A stretch of 42,001 bases of DNA, from positions 1 to 42,001 of the forward strand of contig PFGT01000015.1 of the NCBI GenBank assembly GCA_002782005.1, read 5' to 3'. Both the position numbers and the translations under genes were made by a program. The notes below the pieces were generated by a model. The model was not told where the DNA came from, ran no database searches, and saw nothing but the letters and a program-made list of their open reading frames with translations. Below, piece after piece: positions 28,158-37,469 of this stretch (within the stretch, counting starts at the first letter, position 1; each line of letters begins with the position of its first letter). This DNA is from Hydrogenophilales bacterium CG12_big_fil_rev_8_21_14_0_65_61_21. Lineage in GTDB: Bacteria; Pseudomonadota; Gammaproteobacteria; Burkholderiales; Thiobacillaceae.

Positions 28158-28358
28158 ATGAAATATTCCGTCCTGCTCGCCGCCCTGCTGGCCCTGGGTC
28201 TGTCCGCTTGTGGCAAGAAAGAAGAAGCGGCTGCTCCCGCCCCCGCTCCCGAAGCGGCTGCTCCGGCCCCGGCTCCTGCCGAAGCCCCTGCTGCTCCCGC
28301 TCCGGCTGACGCTGCTGCTCCGGCTGATGCCGCTGCTCCTGCTGCTCCCGCCAAGTAA
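28158..28358 (+). CDS. Small Ala/Pro-rich lipoprotein
   Basis: 66 residues. Seen: a lipoprotein signal (MKYSVLLAALLALGLSAC) with lipobox LSAC and Cys at 18, a KKEE patch, then a low-complexity tail made only of Ala, Pro, Glu and Asp in repeated AAAPAPAP and PADAA units to the end. AAGGAA lies about seven bases before ATG. An extended -10 promoter and a strong terminator frame it, so it is a one-gene unit that looks well expressed. No enzyme domain is present. It may be a spacer or surface lipoprotein like other Ala/Pro-rich envelope peptides; its role is unknown. Confidence 0.85.
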   Translation: MKYSVLLAALLALGLSACGKKEEAAAPAPAPEAAAPAPAPAEAPAAPAPADAAAPADAAAPAAPAK

Positions 28359-28378
28359 TTCGTTACTCGCGGAAAAAA

Positions 28379-28403
28379 GCCAGCCCTCGGGCTGGCTTTT
28401 TTT
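28379..28403 (+). terminator. Intrinsic terminator of the small lipoprotein gene
   Basis: GCCAGCC, loop CTCG, GGCTGGC, then seven T (28397-28403), and six A before the stem. It is strong on the plus strand and possibly works on the minus strand too. Confidence 0.92.
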
Positions 28404-28521
28404 ATGGGCGGCATTGCCCGCACCACACATTGGCCAGTAGAAGCTGGCGGATGTTGGCAGGGATGGATTTCCAACGCTAGCGGGCCAGCCGGGTGAAGTC
28501 TGGCAGAGACTCAATGACCAT
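28402..28521 (-). pseudogene. Small ORF with CxxC motif, interrupted by an amber codon
   Basis: Read from ATG 28521 the frame has 14 codons (MVIESLPDFTRLAR), a TAG, then 24 more codons (RWKSIPANIRQLLLANVWCGQCRP) and a TAA that falls inside the lipoprotein terminator. The part after the TAG has a plausible protein look with a C-G-Q-C knuckle. The ATG lies 3 bp after the stop of the GNAT remnant on the same strand, so the two may once have been one operon. I do not recognise the family. It could be chance; the single clean TAG is the main reason to list it. Confidence 0.35.
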
Positions 28522-28524
28522 GGC

Positions 28525-28660
28525 TCACCACATCGGCAAATACAGTTTCAGTGGCTGCTCTTTGCATGGAACAAAACCGTACACAGCGTAAAACTTGGCG
28601 ACAGCAGCATCCTTCGCATCTACGAATATTCCTGCGCTACCCACCGACATAGCCGCGTTA
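28525..28660 (-). pseudogene. C-terminal remnant of a GNAT acetyltransferase (TacT-like toxin type)
   Basis: About 45 codons ending at TGA 28525 read AAMSVGSAGIFVDAKD, then AVAKFYAVYGFVP and LKLYLPMW. The VDAKD..A..FY..YGF...P..L.LPM pattern is the C-terminal acetyl-CoA/strand region of GNAT enzymes, and the final LPM is typical of the GNAT toxins paired with DUF1778 antitoxins. All of the N-terminal acetyl-CoA-binding part is missing, and the frame upstream runs into the opposite-strand permease remnant. No DUF1778 antitoxin is visible. It is therefore a dead fragment. Confidence 0.6.
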
Positions 28661-28663
28661 TGA

Positions 28664-28837
28664 GAACGAGTCACCGGAGAACGTCTGGCGCGCACTTATG
28701 CTATCGGCGCAGCCGGCTATGCGCTCGGCCTGATCGCCTCCGGCCTGTTCGATCTGCCCTCGGGCGCGGCCATCGCGCTGCCCTTGGTGGCGGTGGCGGG
28801 CTTCATTTCGGTGGTTAATCCAAAAGCCAACACTTGA
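28664..28837 (+). pseudogene. C-terminal remnant of a metal ABC transporter permease (ZnuB/TroC-like)
   Basis: From just after a TGA at 28661 to TGA 28837 the plus frame reads ERLARTYAIGAAGYALGL, then SGLFDLPSGAAIALPLVAV and a short tail. A-x-G-x-x-G-Y-x-L-G-L..S..FDLP-S-G-A-x-I is the closing membrane region of ABC-3 family zinc/manganese permeases. There is no start codon and no N-terminal part. It meets the GNAT remnant head to head near 28660, which marks a recombination junction. Confidence 0.5.
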
Positions 28838-28848
28838 ACCTGCAAAAC

Positions 28849-29247
28849 TCAGTTGACCGATTTGCGGGCGGCGGCAGGTTCCGCCGTGACTTGTATTTTC
28901 GCCTTTCGTGGCCGTGAATTGGGCGTCGTCGGCTGTGGCTCAGCCTTTTTCTTCGCCGATGCCCTGGCTGGTGTTTTCGTCGCGGCAGCAGGCGGTTCCA
29001 CCGGCTTTGTCCGGCGGGTTCCCGCTGTCTTCTTCTTCGCGTCCGGCACGACCTCGGGGCTGTCCATCTCGATGCCGAATACGTCGGCTAGTTGAGCATC
29101 GTCGAGAACCTTGGCCTTGGCTGGCGTCTTGCTGGTTTTGCCGGACAGTTCCGCCGCCTGACTCACCAGGTCATTGGCATCCACCTGGCGCAGCGCGAAG
29201 AGGAGTTCGGGCTGCACATCGAGACGCGCGCCCACGCCGTAGAGCAC
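28849..29247 (-). CDS. C-terminal part of a SWIM zinc-finger family protein (likely remnant)
   Basis: 132 residues from GTG 29247. The first part, LYGVGARLDVQPELLFALRQVDANDLV, matches the region that follows the SWIM motif in SWIM zinc-finger proteins, as does LDDAQLADVFGIEMDS near 48-63. The CxC..CxH zinc motif that should precede it is absent: upstream in frame lies the end of ubiA. The C-terminal half (about 70-132) is a Lys/Ala/Pro/Thr-rich basic tail. It begins 26 bp after the ubiA stop. It may be a truncated leftover that is still translated behind ubiA. The frame is intact, so I list it as CDS with doubt. Confidence 0.5.
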   Translation of the reverse strand: MLYGVGARLDVQPELLFALRQVDANDLVSQAAELSGKTSKTPAKAKVLDDAQLADVFGIEMDSPEVVPDAKKKTAGTRRTKPVEPPAAATKTPARASAKKKAEPQPTTPNSRPRKAKIQVTAEPAAARKSVN

Positions 29248-29272
29248 GGCGGCGCCTGCGTTGTTCCGGCAG

Positions 29273-30112
29273 TCATTGGAAACGTGGCATCAAGCCCGCC
29301 ACCAGGCCGGCGAATACCGCCGCACCGAACCAGTTGTTGTGCAAAAAGGCTTTGAAACAGTGCGCCGGCTGGCGATCCTTGATCAGCGTGTAATGATAGA
29401 CTGCCACACCTGCCGCCGCCGCCAGCCCAAGGTAATACGGCCAATACAGATGCAATTGCCAGCCGACAAAGCCGAGCAACGTGAGCGTGATGCCATAGCA
29501 GATCATGACCGCCATCACGTCATGGCGACCGAAGGTGAGGGCGGAGGTTTTGATGCCAATCTTCAGGTCGTCGGCGCGATCGACCATGGCGTATTCCGTA
29601 TCGTAGGCAATTGCCCAGAATACATTGGCGGACATCAACAGCCAGGCGATAGGGGGGACGGCATCGAGCTGGGCGGCGTAGGCCATGGGAATGCCGAAGC
29701 CGAAAGCGATACCGAGATAGGCCTGCGGAATGGCGAGAAAACGTTTGGTGTAAGGATAGCTGGCGGCGAGGAATGCGGCGACAACCGAGAGCTGAATCAG
29801 CAGCCAATTCTTCAGCGGCAATATCAACAGGAAGGCAAGCAGGGCGAGAACACCGGCCAGAATGAGGGCTTCCTTTTCACTTATTCGTATTCGGCCAGCC
29901 GCTAGCGGGCGATTTCGGGTACGTTCGACATGTGGGTCGAAGTGCCGGTCGGCATAGTCGTTCACTACGCAACCGGCGGAACGCATCAGCACGATGCCGA
30001 CGACAAATATCCATAACACGATGAAATCCGGTTTGCCCAGGCTGGAAAGCCATAAGCCCCAGAGCGTCGGCCAGGCCAGCAGCAGGATGCCGATCGGCTT
30101 GTCCAGCCGCAT
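29273..30112 (-). CDS. ubiA: 4-hydroxybenzoate polyprenyltransferase UbiA
   Basis: 279 residues. Membrane enzyme that joins the polyprenyl tail to 4-hydroxybenzoate in ubiquinone synthesis. Seen: the opening [20 protein letters not shown], the first Asp-rich motif N51-D-YAD-RHFD with ERTRNRPLA after it, a second Asp motif [19 protein letters not shown] near 167-185, and about eight hydrophobic helices. The start is ATG 30112; AGGAA lies 12 bases before, within the phoX terminator region. No ubiC is next to it. Confidence 0.96.
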   Translation of the reverse strand: MRLDKPIGILLLAWPTLWGLWLSSLGKPDFIVLWIFVVGIVLMRSAGCVVNDYADRHFDPHVERTRNRPLAAGRIRISEKEALILAGVLALLAFLLILPLKNWLLIQLSVVAAFLAASYPYTKRFLAIPQAYLGIAFGFGIPMAYAAQLDAVPPIAWLLMSANVFWAIAYDTEYAMVDRADDLKIGIKTSALTFGRHDVMAVMICYGITLTLLGFVGWQLHLYWPYYLGLAAAAGVAVYHYTLIKDRQPAHCFKAFLHNNWFGAAVFAGLVAGLMPRFQ

Positions 30113-30140
30113 CAGTTTTTTGATTTCCTGAAGCGGGATG

Positions 30141-30168
30141 GAAAAAGAGCCGAACAGATGTTCGGCCC
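30141..30168 (-). terminator. Intrinsic terminator of the phoX-like gene
   Basis: Minus strand: GCCGAAC, loop ATCT, GTTCGGC, then TCTTTTT. The stem (30149-30166) is perfect. It lies 22 bp after the PhoX-like stop and before ubiA, so the two genes are probably separate units. Confidence 0.85.
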
Positions 30169-30189
30169 TTGGTCAGTGCCGTTGCCGTG

Positions 30190-32076
30190 TTACTTGAATG
30201 CCGGCAGGCCGCCGATGTAACCGAAACCACCCTGGTTGACACCGTTGCCGATCTTGGCCTTGAGCTGCGCCTTCAGGTCGGCCGGCACCTTGCTCGAAAT
30301 GTCACCCCAGTGCTGGGTGTTGCCCAGGATGTAGGCGGCTTTGCCATTCAGATTGTCGAGCACCTGCAGACCGGTGTTTTCGGCGCCGGCCACCGAACTG
30401 AACAGCCGGGTCAGCTTCTTGGTGTCGACGTTGTAGGCCCACAGGTAGTTGTTGACGTGTGGCTCGGTGGAGTCCTCGCCGATGAACAACGTGTGCATCT
30501 TCTCGGAGAAGAACAGGTTGTCCGGGTTGGCGATCTTGTTGATGTTGCCGGTGTTGCCGTTGGCGTCGACCGGAATGTCCTCCCCGAGCAGAGCAGTTTC
30601 CACATACATCTTGACTGGGACATGCTTGGAGTCGATCGCTTCGGCGCCGTTGACAGTCTTCACGCCGCTGGTCAGGTCCAGGGTATAGGTGGCGCCGGCG
30701 TTGATCTTGGCGACCTGGATGTGGTCGGCCAGTCCGGTGGCATCGGCCTTCATGCCGCGGTCAATGTAGGACATGGCGATATAGGCCTTGTTGTCCTTGC
30801 CATTGAAGGCCACGCCTTCCATCTTGTTCCATTCGGTGGTGGCGCCCAGATAGGCGGCGTAGCGGCGGGTTTCCATGAACGCGGCGGCCTTTTCCATGCC
30901 CGGCTTGAGCTTCAGGCACTCATCGGCGGTGGAGCCGGCGCGGATGCGAGTATAGCCTTCGGCACAGGTGCCGTTGCTGGGGGCGACAGCCTCCCAGATG
31001 CTGTCGAAGGTAGCGCCGGCGTCGACGATGGCCTTGATTTCGGCATCAGTGGCATGGCCCAGCTTGTACCAGATCAGATTAGCCGTGCCGCCATTGGCCG
31101 GGTCGGTCTGGTTCCACTTCGCGGCATACAGGTTGCCGGCGGACAGGTCGCCGTATTTGTCGGCAACGAACATGGCCAGCAGAACGTTGGTGCCGTCGTC
31201 GCCCATGATGGCGGTGCGGCCGTCCGGGGCCAAGCGGGCCAGTTCCCAGGTACCGCGGCCCATGGCGTAGTGTTTGACCACGCTGGTCTTGCCGTCCTTC
31301 GCCACGGTGACTTCAGGGATCAGGCCATAGTGGTAGGGATTGGCGGTCTTGCTGTTCTTGAAGTAAAGCTCGGTCATCGCCTTGATGCCAGCGGTGGTTT
31401 TGCCAATGCTGCCGGTCAGCGGGTTGTACTGCAGGTCATAGTCTTCCTCGGAACCGAGGTGGGTGTTCCAGGGCGTTTGCGAACCGGCACAGTTGATCCA
31501 GGTACCGTTCACTGAAGAGAAATCGATGGCACGCTGCGATTTGACGGTCAGCTTGCCGTCGTCGGCCTGGTTCAGTCCGGTCAGGAGCATGCTCATGGGG
31601 GCGCGGCTATACCAGCCTGCGGTTTTGTAGGCCTGGACACCATCGGACAGCAGCCAGTCGTATTCCAGGTGGCTGACCATGTACAGGTTGCCGTCGATGT
31701 TGAGCAGGCTGTTGGCGTCCGGGGTCTCGGCGATCAGCGGCTGGCCGTAGGGATCCATCAGCGGGTTCATCTCGTGGTCGAACAGTTGACCGGCAGCGTA
31801 AGGATTACCGCCCACCTTGTCGTTGACGCCGAACAGAGTGTGATAGCTCAGAGGGTAGTCCTTGGTGGTGCCGTCGTCATACTTCACCACAGCCTTGGCG
31901 GTAATAACGCTTTGCGACATCGTCTCGACGCTATTCGGCGCGCCGGCGATTTCGACGAATTCGACTGAGAGGACATTTGCCTCTGCGTTATCTGAATTGC
32001 ATCCGGTTACAGAGAACGGGAGGACGCCGAGACTGAGCGCGGCCAGAACGGCAGCACTGATCTTGTTTAATTTCAT
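30190..32076 (-). CDS. PhoX-like phosphatase (DUF839) lipoprotein
   Basis: 628 residues. Likely a calcium/iron-dependent alkaline phosphatase that frees phosphate from esters outside the inner membrane. Seen: a signal peptide with lipobox SVTGC (Cys at 26), then the PhoX marker CAGSQTPWNTHLGSEED near 188-204, ARLAPDGRTAIMGDDGT near 277-293, EWNKMEGVAFN near 403-413 and a NPDNLFFSEK segment near 503-512. GGAG lies seven bases before ATG 32076. A candidate Pho box lies upstream at 32128-32160. It has no twin-arginine signal of the classical PhoX type; the lipoprotein signal is the variant here. Enzyme activity is inferred from the family. Confidence 0.85.
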   Translation of the reverse strand: MKLNKISAAVLAALSLGVLPFSVTGCNSDNAEANVLSVEFVEIAGAPNSVETMSQSVITAKAVVKYDDGTTKDYPLSYHTLFGVNDKVGGNPYAAGQLFDHEMNPLMDPYGQPLIAETPDANSLLNIDGNLYMVSHLEYDWLLSDGVQAYKTAGWYSRAPMSMLLTGLNQADDGKLTVKSQRAIDFSSVNGTWINCAGSQTPWNTHLGSEEDYDLQYNPLTGSIGKTTAGIKAMTELYFKNSKTANPYHYGLIPEVTVAKDGKTSVVKHYAMGRGTWELARLAPDGRTAIMGDDGTNVLLAMFVADKYGDLSAGNLYAAKWNQTDPANGGTANLIWYKLGHATDAEIKAIVDAGATFDSIWEAVAPSNGTCAEGYTRIRAGSTADECLKLKPGMEKAAAFMETRRYAAYLGATTEWNKMEGVAFNGKDNKAYIAMSYIDRGMKADATGLADHIQVAKINAGATYTLDLTSGVKTVNGAEAIDSKHVPVKMYVETALLGEDIPVDANGNTGNINKIANPDNLFFSEKMHTLFIGEDSTEPHVNNYLWAYNVDTKKLTRLFSSVAGAENTGLQVLDNLNGKAAYILGNTQHWGDISSKVPADLKAQLKAKIGNGVNQGGFGYIGGLPAFK

Positions 32077-32115
32077 CTTCTTACTCCATGAGGGTGGTTT
32101 ATCAAATGCCCCTGA

Positions 32116-32160
32116 ATAATGAATCCTGAAGATGTCAACCGTTTGAAGGCAAGATGACGA
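32116..32160 (-). promoter_or_regulatory. Candidate PhoB-dependent promoter of the PhoX-like gene
   Basis: Three 7-mers at 11-bp steps on the minus strand: TCGTCAT (from 32160), CCTTCAA (from 32149) and TTGACAT (from 32138). Against the Pho-box half-site CTGTCAT they match at 5, 4 and 5 of 7 positions. The last repeat ends exactly 10 bp before a -10-like CATTAT (32121-32116), the spacing of PhoB-activated promoters. A TTGACA core in the last repeat sits at the -35 place. Confidence 0.45.
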
Positions 32161-32171
32161 TTACGTTCTTT

Positions 32172-32184
32172 CTGTTTGAAACAG
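32172..32184. promoter_or_regulatory. 13-bp palindrome between phoX and parD
   Basis: CTGTTTGAAACAG, 6-bp arms around G. Together with the palindrome at 32197-32211 it could be part of the parD control region. No regulator is assigned. Confidence 0.4.
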
Positions 32185-32196
32185 TATCTCGTCGCG

Positions 32197-32211
32197 TAGG
32201 ATTTAATCCTA
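32197..32211. promoter_or_regulatory. 15-bp palindrome just before parD, likely antitoxin operator
   Basis: TAGGATTTAATCCTA, 7-bp arms around T, 22 bp before the parD start. Antitoxins of the ParD/RHH type bind such sites over their own promoter. The operator looks intact although parD is not. Confidence 0.5.
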
Positions 32212-32233
32212 TCCATGCGATTGGAGCCGCACC

Positions 32234-32503
32234 ATGCGAACGACGCAGCAATTCAGCATCACCCTGCCGAATGAAATGGCCGCTGTGGTGAAGGCCAAGG
32301 TTATGACCGGCAAGTACGCGACGGAAAGCAAAGTCATCCGCGACGGCCTCCGTGCCCTGATGGCGCGTGATTGAGCCGTGGAGAGCTGGTTGTGCGACCA
32401 GGTTGGCCCGGCCTACGCTACGTTGAAGGCCAACCCATCGCGCGCCGTCACCGCTGACCATGTTCGCGCCAGGCTGGCGGCCGAGCATGCCAAGGCGCGA
32501 TGA
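32234..32503 (+). pseudogene. parD: ParD-type antitoxin with a nonsense codon
   Basis: From ATG 32234 the frame gives the ribbon-helix-helix start RTTQQFSITLPNEMAAVVKA, then KYATESKVIRDGLRALMARD, and stops at TGA 32372-32374 (codon 47). The same frame then continues without a break as AVESWLCDQVGPAYATLKAN, SRAVTADHVRARLAAEHAKAR to TGA 32503. One change, most likely CGA to TGA, split an 89-codon gene. The downstream half is the toxin-binding part, so the 46-residue product might still bind DNA but not ParE. Its true stop overlaps the parE start as ATGA, the usual parDE arrangement. Confidence 0.85.
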
Positions 32504-32781
32504 TCTACCGCGTCGTTTTCTCGCCGGAGGCCGAGGAACAACTTGCGGCGCTCTTCCGCTATATCGCCGCCGCGGCATCGCCCGACATTGCGGCACGCTA
32601 TACCGAGGCTATCGTCACCTACTGCGAGAGCCTGCACATCTTCCCTCATCAAAGACATCGTTCCAGTCCTTGGCCCAGTGCGCGAGCCGCCGTGCCTTTA
32701 TCGTGTCATCCATACCAATCCGTCGAGCGTGTCCATCAGGGTGTCTGTCAATCTACACAAATAGCTTGGCTTCCCGATTGA
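32500..32781 (+). pseudogene. parE: Truncated ParE-type toxin
   Basis: The first 50 codons read as a normal RelE/ParE toxin: MIYRVVFSPEAEEQLAALFR, YIAAAASPDIAARYTEAIV, TYCESLHIFPH. After about base 32650 no frame keeps the expected ParE end (the R-x-G-L-R strand, then FDV and GVFYGGQ). The rest of this frame is Arg/Ser/Pro-rich and unlike the family, and the +1 frame gives 39 codons I cannot assign. The toxin's C-terminal catalytic strands are therefore lost. With parD also broken, the locus is dead. Confidence 0.75.
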
Positions 32782-32824
32782 ATCTAGAAACAGCAGTTGA
32801 TCGCTTCGCAAGAGGCTTAACGCA

Positions 32825-32858
32825 GAAAAAAGCCCAACCGATAAGGGTTAGGCTTTTT
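32825..32858. terminator. Bidirectional terminator between parE remnant and tRNA-Ile2
   Basis: Six A, then AGCCCAACC, loop GATAA, GGGTTAGGC, then five T. The stem has one bulge. It can end the rpsU-rpoD-tRNA transcript (minus) and the parDE transcript (plus). Confidence 0.8.
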
Positions 32859-32862
32859 AAAT

Positions 32863-32939
32863 TGGTGGGCCCGCAGGGACTTGAACCCTGGACCAAAGGA
32901 TTATGAGTCCTCTGCTCTAACCAACTGAGCTACAGGCCC
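32863..32939 (-). tRNA. tRNA-Ile2 (anticodon CAT, lysidine type)
   Basis: 77 nt with encoded CCA. The acceptor GGGCCTG pairs with CGGGCCC (one T-G wobble). The anticodon loop is CTCATAA, giving CAT (32903-32905). CAT can mean Met or Ile2. I choose Ile2 because the acceptor has C4-G69 and C5-G68, the pairs TilS requires, and the GGACTCATAATCC..TTGGTC core matches E. coli tRNA-Ile2. It lies 30 bp behind rpoD on the same strand, so it is likely processed from that transcript. Confidence 0.82.
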
Positions 32940-32969
32940 GACGAGACGGTTGCCCGCCCCGTGGAAAGA

Positions 32970-34928
<1,959 letters not shown>

Positions 34929-34994
34929 CTGTTAATCTCCAAAGATGGATTTAGCGCAAAAGTCCGGCATTTTACACAAAGTTGTTCAATCGCC

Positions 34995-36728
34995 CTACCC
35001 CTTCGGCGGTTCGACCTGACTTAATCGGTCAAGTTTCTTCTCCTTCAGCGCCGCCATGTACCGAGAGCGCTCCGCTGGGGATATTTCACTGGGCTTCTTG
35101 CCCTTGAACGCGGCCGATTGCTGTCTGGCCGCCTGTTCCATCAAACCCGCCCAGGCGCCGCGTAGATCCAGCTCGGAGTTGTAATCCTCGCCCCATTCCA
35201 GCACGCCGGCCGCCGCTGCCTGCACCAGAGCCGCCTCGGGCTGGCCACGAAAATATTCCAGCAGACCCCTGACATCGGCCAATTCCGGATGTTCACGCAT
35301 CACCGCCAGCACCGCTTCAAGGTGTCCGGCTGCCTGGCCCTCGGAAACTGGCAACTCAGGCAAGGTCTTGAGTCGCTCCGGCCGATGCAGCAAGGCCTGT
35401 AGCACGATACGCGGCGAGGTCGGCGAGACCTGCCGGGCCGGGCCACCGACAGGCTTGCGGGCCAGCGACCGTCGCTGTCGTTCAGACGCAACCACGCCCG
35501 AGATCGCCGCCAGCCTCTGGCGCAACGACCGGGCCAGCAGAGGCGCATTGGTCATTTGCTTTAGATACGGTTCCACCAAGGTAAAAAGCCGCACCTTGCC
35601 CTCTTCGGAGGCGGTATCGATATTGGTCGAGAGTTCTTCGAATAGAAAATCAGACAGCGGCTTGGCCTGGTCGCACAAGCCTTCAAAGGTCTCCCGGCCG
35701 GCACTTTGCACGAAGCTATCCGGGTCTTCGCCCTCCGGCAGAAATAGAAAGGCGGCCCGCTTGCCATCGGTTATCCGTGGCAGGGAATTCTCCAGCGCCC
35801 GCCAAGCCGCCTTGCGACCGGCGGCATCGCCATCGAAAGCGAATATCACATCGTCCACCAGTTTGAATATCTTGCCGACATGGTCGGGGGTAATGGCCGT
35901 ACCCAGGGTGGCCAGTGCATTCTCCACGCCATACTGGCCGAGCATGACCGCGTCCATATAGCCCTCTACCACCACCGCCCGGCCGGCCTGCTGGATAGCG
36001 CGTCGATTCTCGAACAGGCCGTAGAGTTCGTGGCCCTTGTGGAACAGCGGAGTTTCCGGCGAATTGAGGTATTTAGGTTCGTCCTGGCCGATGACCCGGC
36101 CGCCGAAGGCGATGACCTTGCCCCGCTCGTTGCGGATCGGAAACATCACCCGGTCGCGGAAACGGTCGTAGCGTTTACCCTCGCCGGCGATCACCAGACC
36201 TGCGGTTTCCATATCCTGACTTTGATAGTCGGCCACCGCCTTGGCCAGACCCTGCCAATCGTCCGGCGCGTACCCCAGGCCAAAGCGGGCCGCCGTCCTG
36301 CCTTCCAGACCGCGACCTTTCAGGTAGTTCACCGCCTTGTCGCTGGCCTTGAGTTGATCCTTGTAAAACTGCGCGGCGGCCTCCATCAATGCATACAAAC
36401 GGTCGCGGTTGTCGTTTTCCGGGTGTGCTGCCTGACCGTCGTCCGGAACCGCCATGCCGACCCGGTTGGCGAGGTCTTTCACCGCCTCCACGAAGCCCAT
36501 GCCGGCGTATTCCATCAAAAACGAAATCGCTGTGCCATGCGCGCCGCAGCCGAAGCAGTGGTAGAACTGCTTGGTCGGGCTAACCGTGAAGGATGGCGTC
36601 TTTTCGCTATGGAATGGGCAGCAGGCCTGATAGTTCGCGCCCTTTTTCTTGAGCGGGACATAATGGTCGATCACATCGACGACATCGACGCGGTCAAGTA
36701 TCTGATGGATAAAGTCCTGGGGAATCAT
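34995..36728 (-). CDS. dnaG: DNA primase
   Basis: 577 residues. It makes RNA primers at the replication fork. Seen: an N-terminal CHC2 zinc finger (Cys/His/Cys/Cys in ACCPFHSEKTPSF near 35-47 and YHCFGCGAHG near 56-65), the catalytic core, the TOPRIM motif VVVEGYMDAVMLGQYG near 248-263 and AFDGDAAGRKA near 299-309, and a C-terminal helicase-binding region (about 430-577). Length fits the family. It follows yqeY after a 33-bp gap and precedes rpoD. Confidence 0.97.
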   Translation of the reverse strand: MIPQDFIHQILDRVDVVDVIDHYVPLKKKGANYQACCPFHSEKTPSFTVSPTKQFYHCFGCGAHGTAISFLMEYAGMGFVEAVKDLANRVGMAVPDDGQAAHPENDNRDRLYALMEAAAQFYKDQLKASDKAVNYLKGRGLEGRTAARFGLGYAPDDWQGLAKAVADYQSQDMETAGLVIAGEGKRYDRFRDRVMFPIRNERGKVIAFGGRVIGQDEPKYLNSPETPLFHKGHELYGLFENRRAIQQAGRAVVVEGYMDAVMLGQYGVENALATLGTAITPDHVGKIFKLVDDVIFAFDGDAAGRKAAWRALENSLPRITDGKRAAFLFLPEGEDPDSFVQSAGRETFEGLCDQAKPLSDFLFEELSTNIDTASEEGKVRLFTLVEPYLKQMTNAPLLARSLRQRLAAISGVVASERQRRSLARKPVGGPARQVSPTSPRIVLQALLHRPERLKTLPELPVSEGQAAGHLEAVLAVMREHPELADVRGLLEYFRGQPEAALVQAAAAGVLEWGEDYNSELDLRGAWAGLMEQAARQQSAAFKGKKPSEISPAERSRYMAALKEKKLDRLSQVEPPKG

Positions 36729-36761
36729 GACGTCACCCCCGGATTGTAGAGAACTTGACGA

Positions 36762-37205
36762 TTAAGCCAAGCGGGTTTTGATCTTGGCGGAGACGGTGGC
36801 CATGTCCGCCCGGCCTGCCAGCCTGGGTTTGATCCAGGCCATTACCTTGCCCATATCCTTGGCCGAACTGGCGCCCGTTTCGGCCAGGGCAGCCTCGATC
36901 AGTGCGGTGACTTCCGCTTCGCCAAGCGGCGAGGGCATGTACGCGGCCAGCACCTCGATCTCAAACCGTTCCCGGCCGGCCAGGTCTTGACGATTGGCGG
37001 CCTGATACTGGGTGGCCGAATCCTTGCGCTGCTTGATAAGTTTTTCGACCACCCCGACGACGCCGGCATCGTCGAGTTCGATGCGCTCGTCGATTTCCTT
37101 CTGCCGGATGGCGGCGATCAGCAGCCGCACCGCCGACAGACGCACCGTTTCCTTGGCGCGCAGAGCGGCCTTCATGTCCTCGGTAATTTTGGCCTTGAGG
37201 GACAT
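36762..37205 (-). CDS. GatB/YqeY domain protein
   Basis: 147 residues. YqeY proteins resemble the tail of the GatB amidotransferase subunit, which binds tRNA; the exact function is unknown. Seen: SLKAKITEDMKAALRAKETVRLSAVRLL at the start, a helical middle with EKLIKQRKDSATQY, and the C-terminal EAALAETGASSAKDMGKVM with PRLAGRADM near the end. Its place between rpsU and dnaG is conserved in many proteobacteria. Confidence 0.95.
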   Translation of the reverse strand: MSLKAKITEDMKAALRAKETVRLSAVRLLIAAIRQKEIDERIELDDAGVVGVVEKLIKQRKDSATQYQAANRQDLAGRERFEIEVLAAYMPSPLGEAEVTALIEAALAETGASSAKDMGKVMAWIKPRLAGRADMATVSAKIKTRLA

Positions 37206-37226
37206 GACGCAGCGACTACGGTGGGA

Positions 37227-37439
37227 TCAGTACAGCTTGGGAGGAAGCTTCTGGCCGCGCAGGCGCTTGTGCTGACGCTTCACGGCGGCAGCCAGCTTGC
37301 GCTTGCGTTCCTGGGTCGGTTTCTCGTAGAACTCGCGGGCGCGCAGTTCGGTCAACAGACCCGTTTTCTCGATAGCGCGCTTGAACCGCCGCATGGCGAC
37401 TTCAAACGGCTCGTTTTCCTTGAGACGTACACTAGGCAT
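37227..37439 (-). CDS. rpsU: 30S ribosomal protein S21
   Basis: 70 residues, basic. S21 helps the 30S subunit pair with the Shine-Dalgarno sequence. Seen: [20 protein letters not shown], then [21 protein letters not shown] and a Lys/Arg-rich tail ([11 protein letters not shown]). It is the first gene of the rpsU-yqeY-dnaG-rpoD operon, with a strong sigma-70 promoter 30 bp upstream. Confidence 0.98.
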   Translation of the reverse strand: MPSVRLKENEPFEVAMRRFKRAIEKTGLLTELRAREFYEKPTQERKRKLAAAVKRQHKRLRGQKLPPKLY

Positions 37440-37469
37440 GGAACTATCCAGGCAACAAAAAGAAGCGGA

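Noticed and set aside
28158-28358. Ala/Pro codon repeats as a tandem DNA repeat or CRISPR-like array
   Set aside because: The units vary in length and sequence and keep the reading frame; this is protein low complexity, not a DNA repeat array.
28134-28514. 126-codon and 106-codon minus-strand frames opposite the small lipoprotein
   Set aside because: They are Ser/Gly/Ala-rich mirror images of the lipoprotein repeats and run through its terminator.
32650-32764. Shifted frame after the parE break (LIKDIVPVLGPVREPPCLYR and on) as the toxin's missing end
   Set aside because: It does not show the expected ParE C-terminal strands, so a simple frameshift does not restore the toxin. Its origin is unknown.
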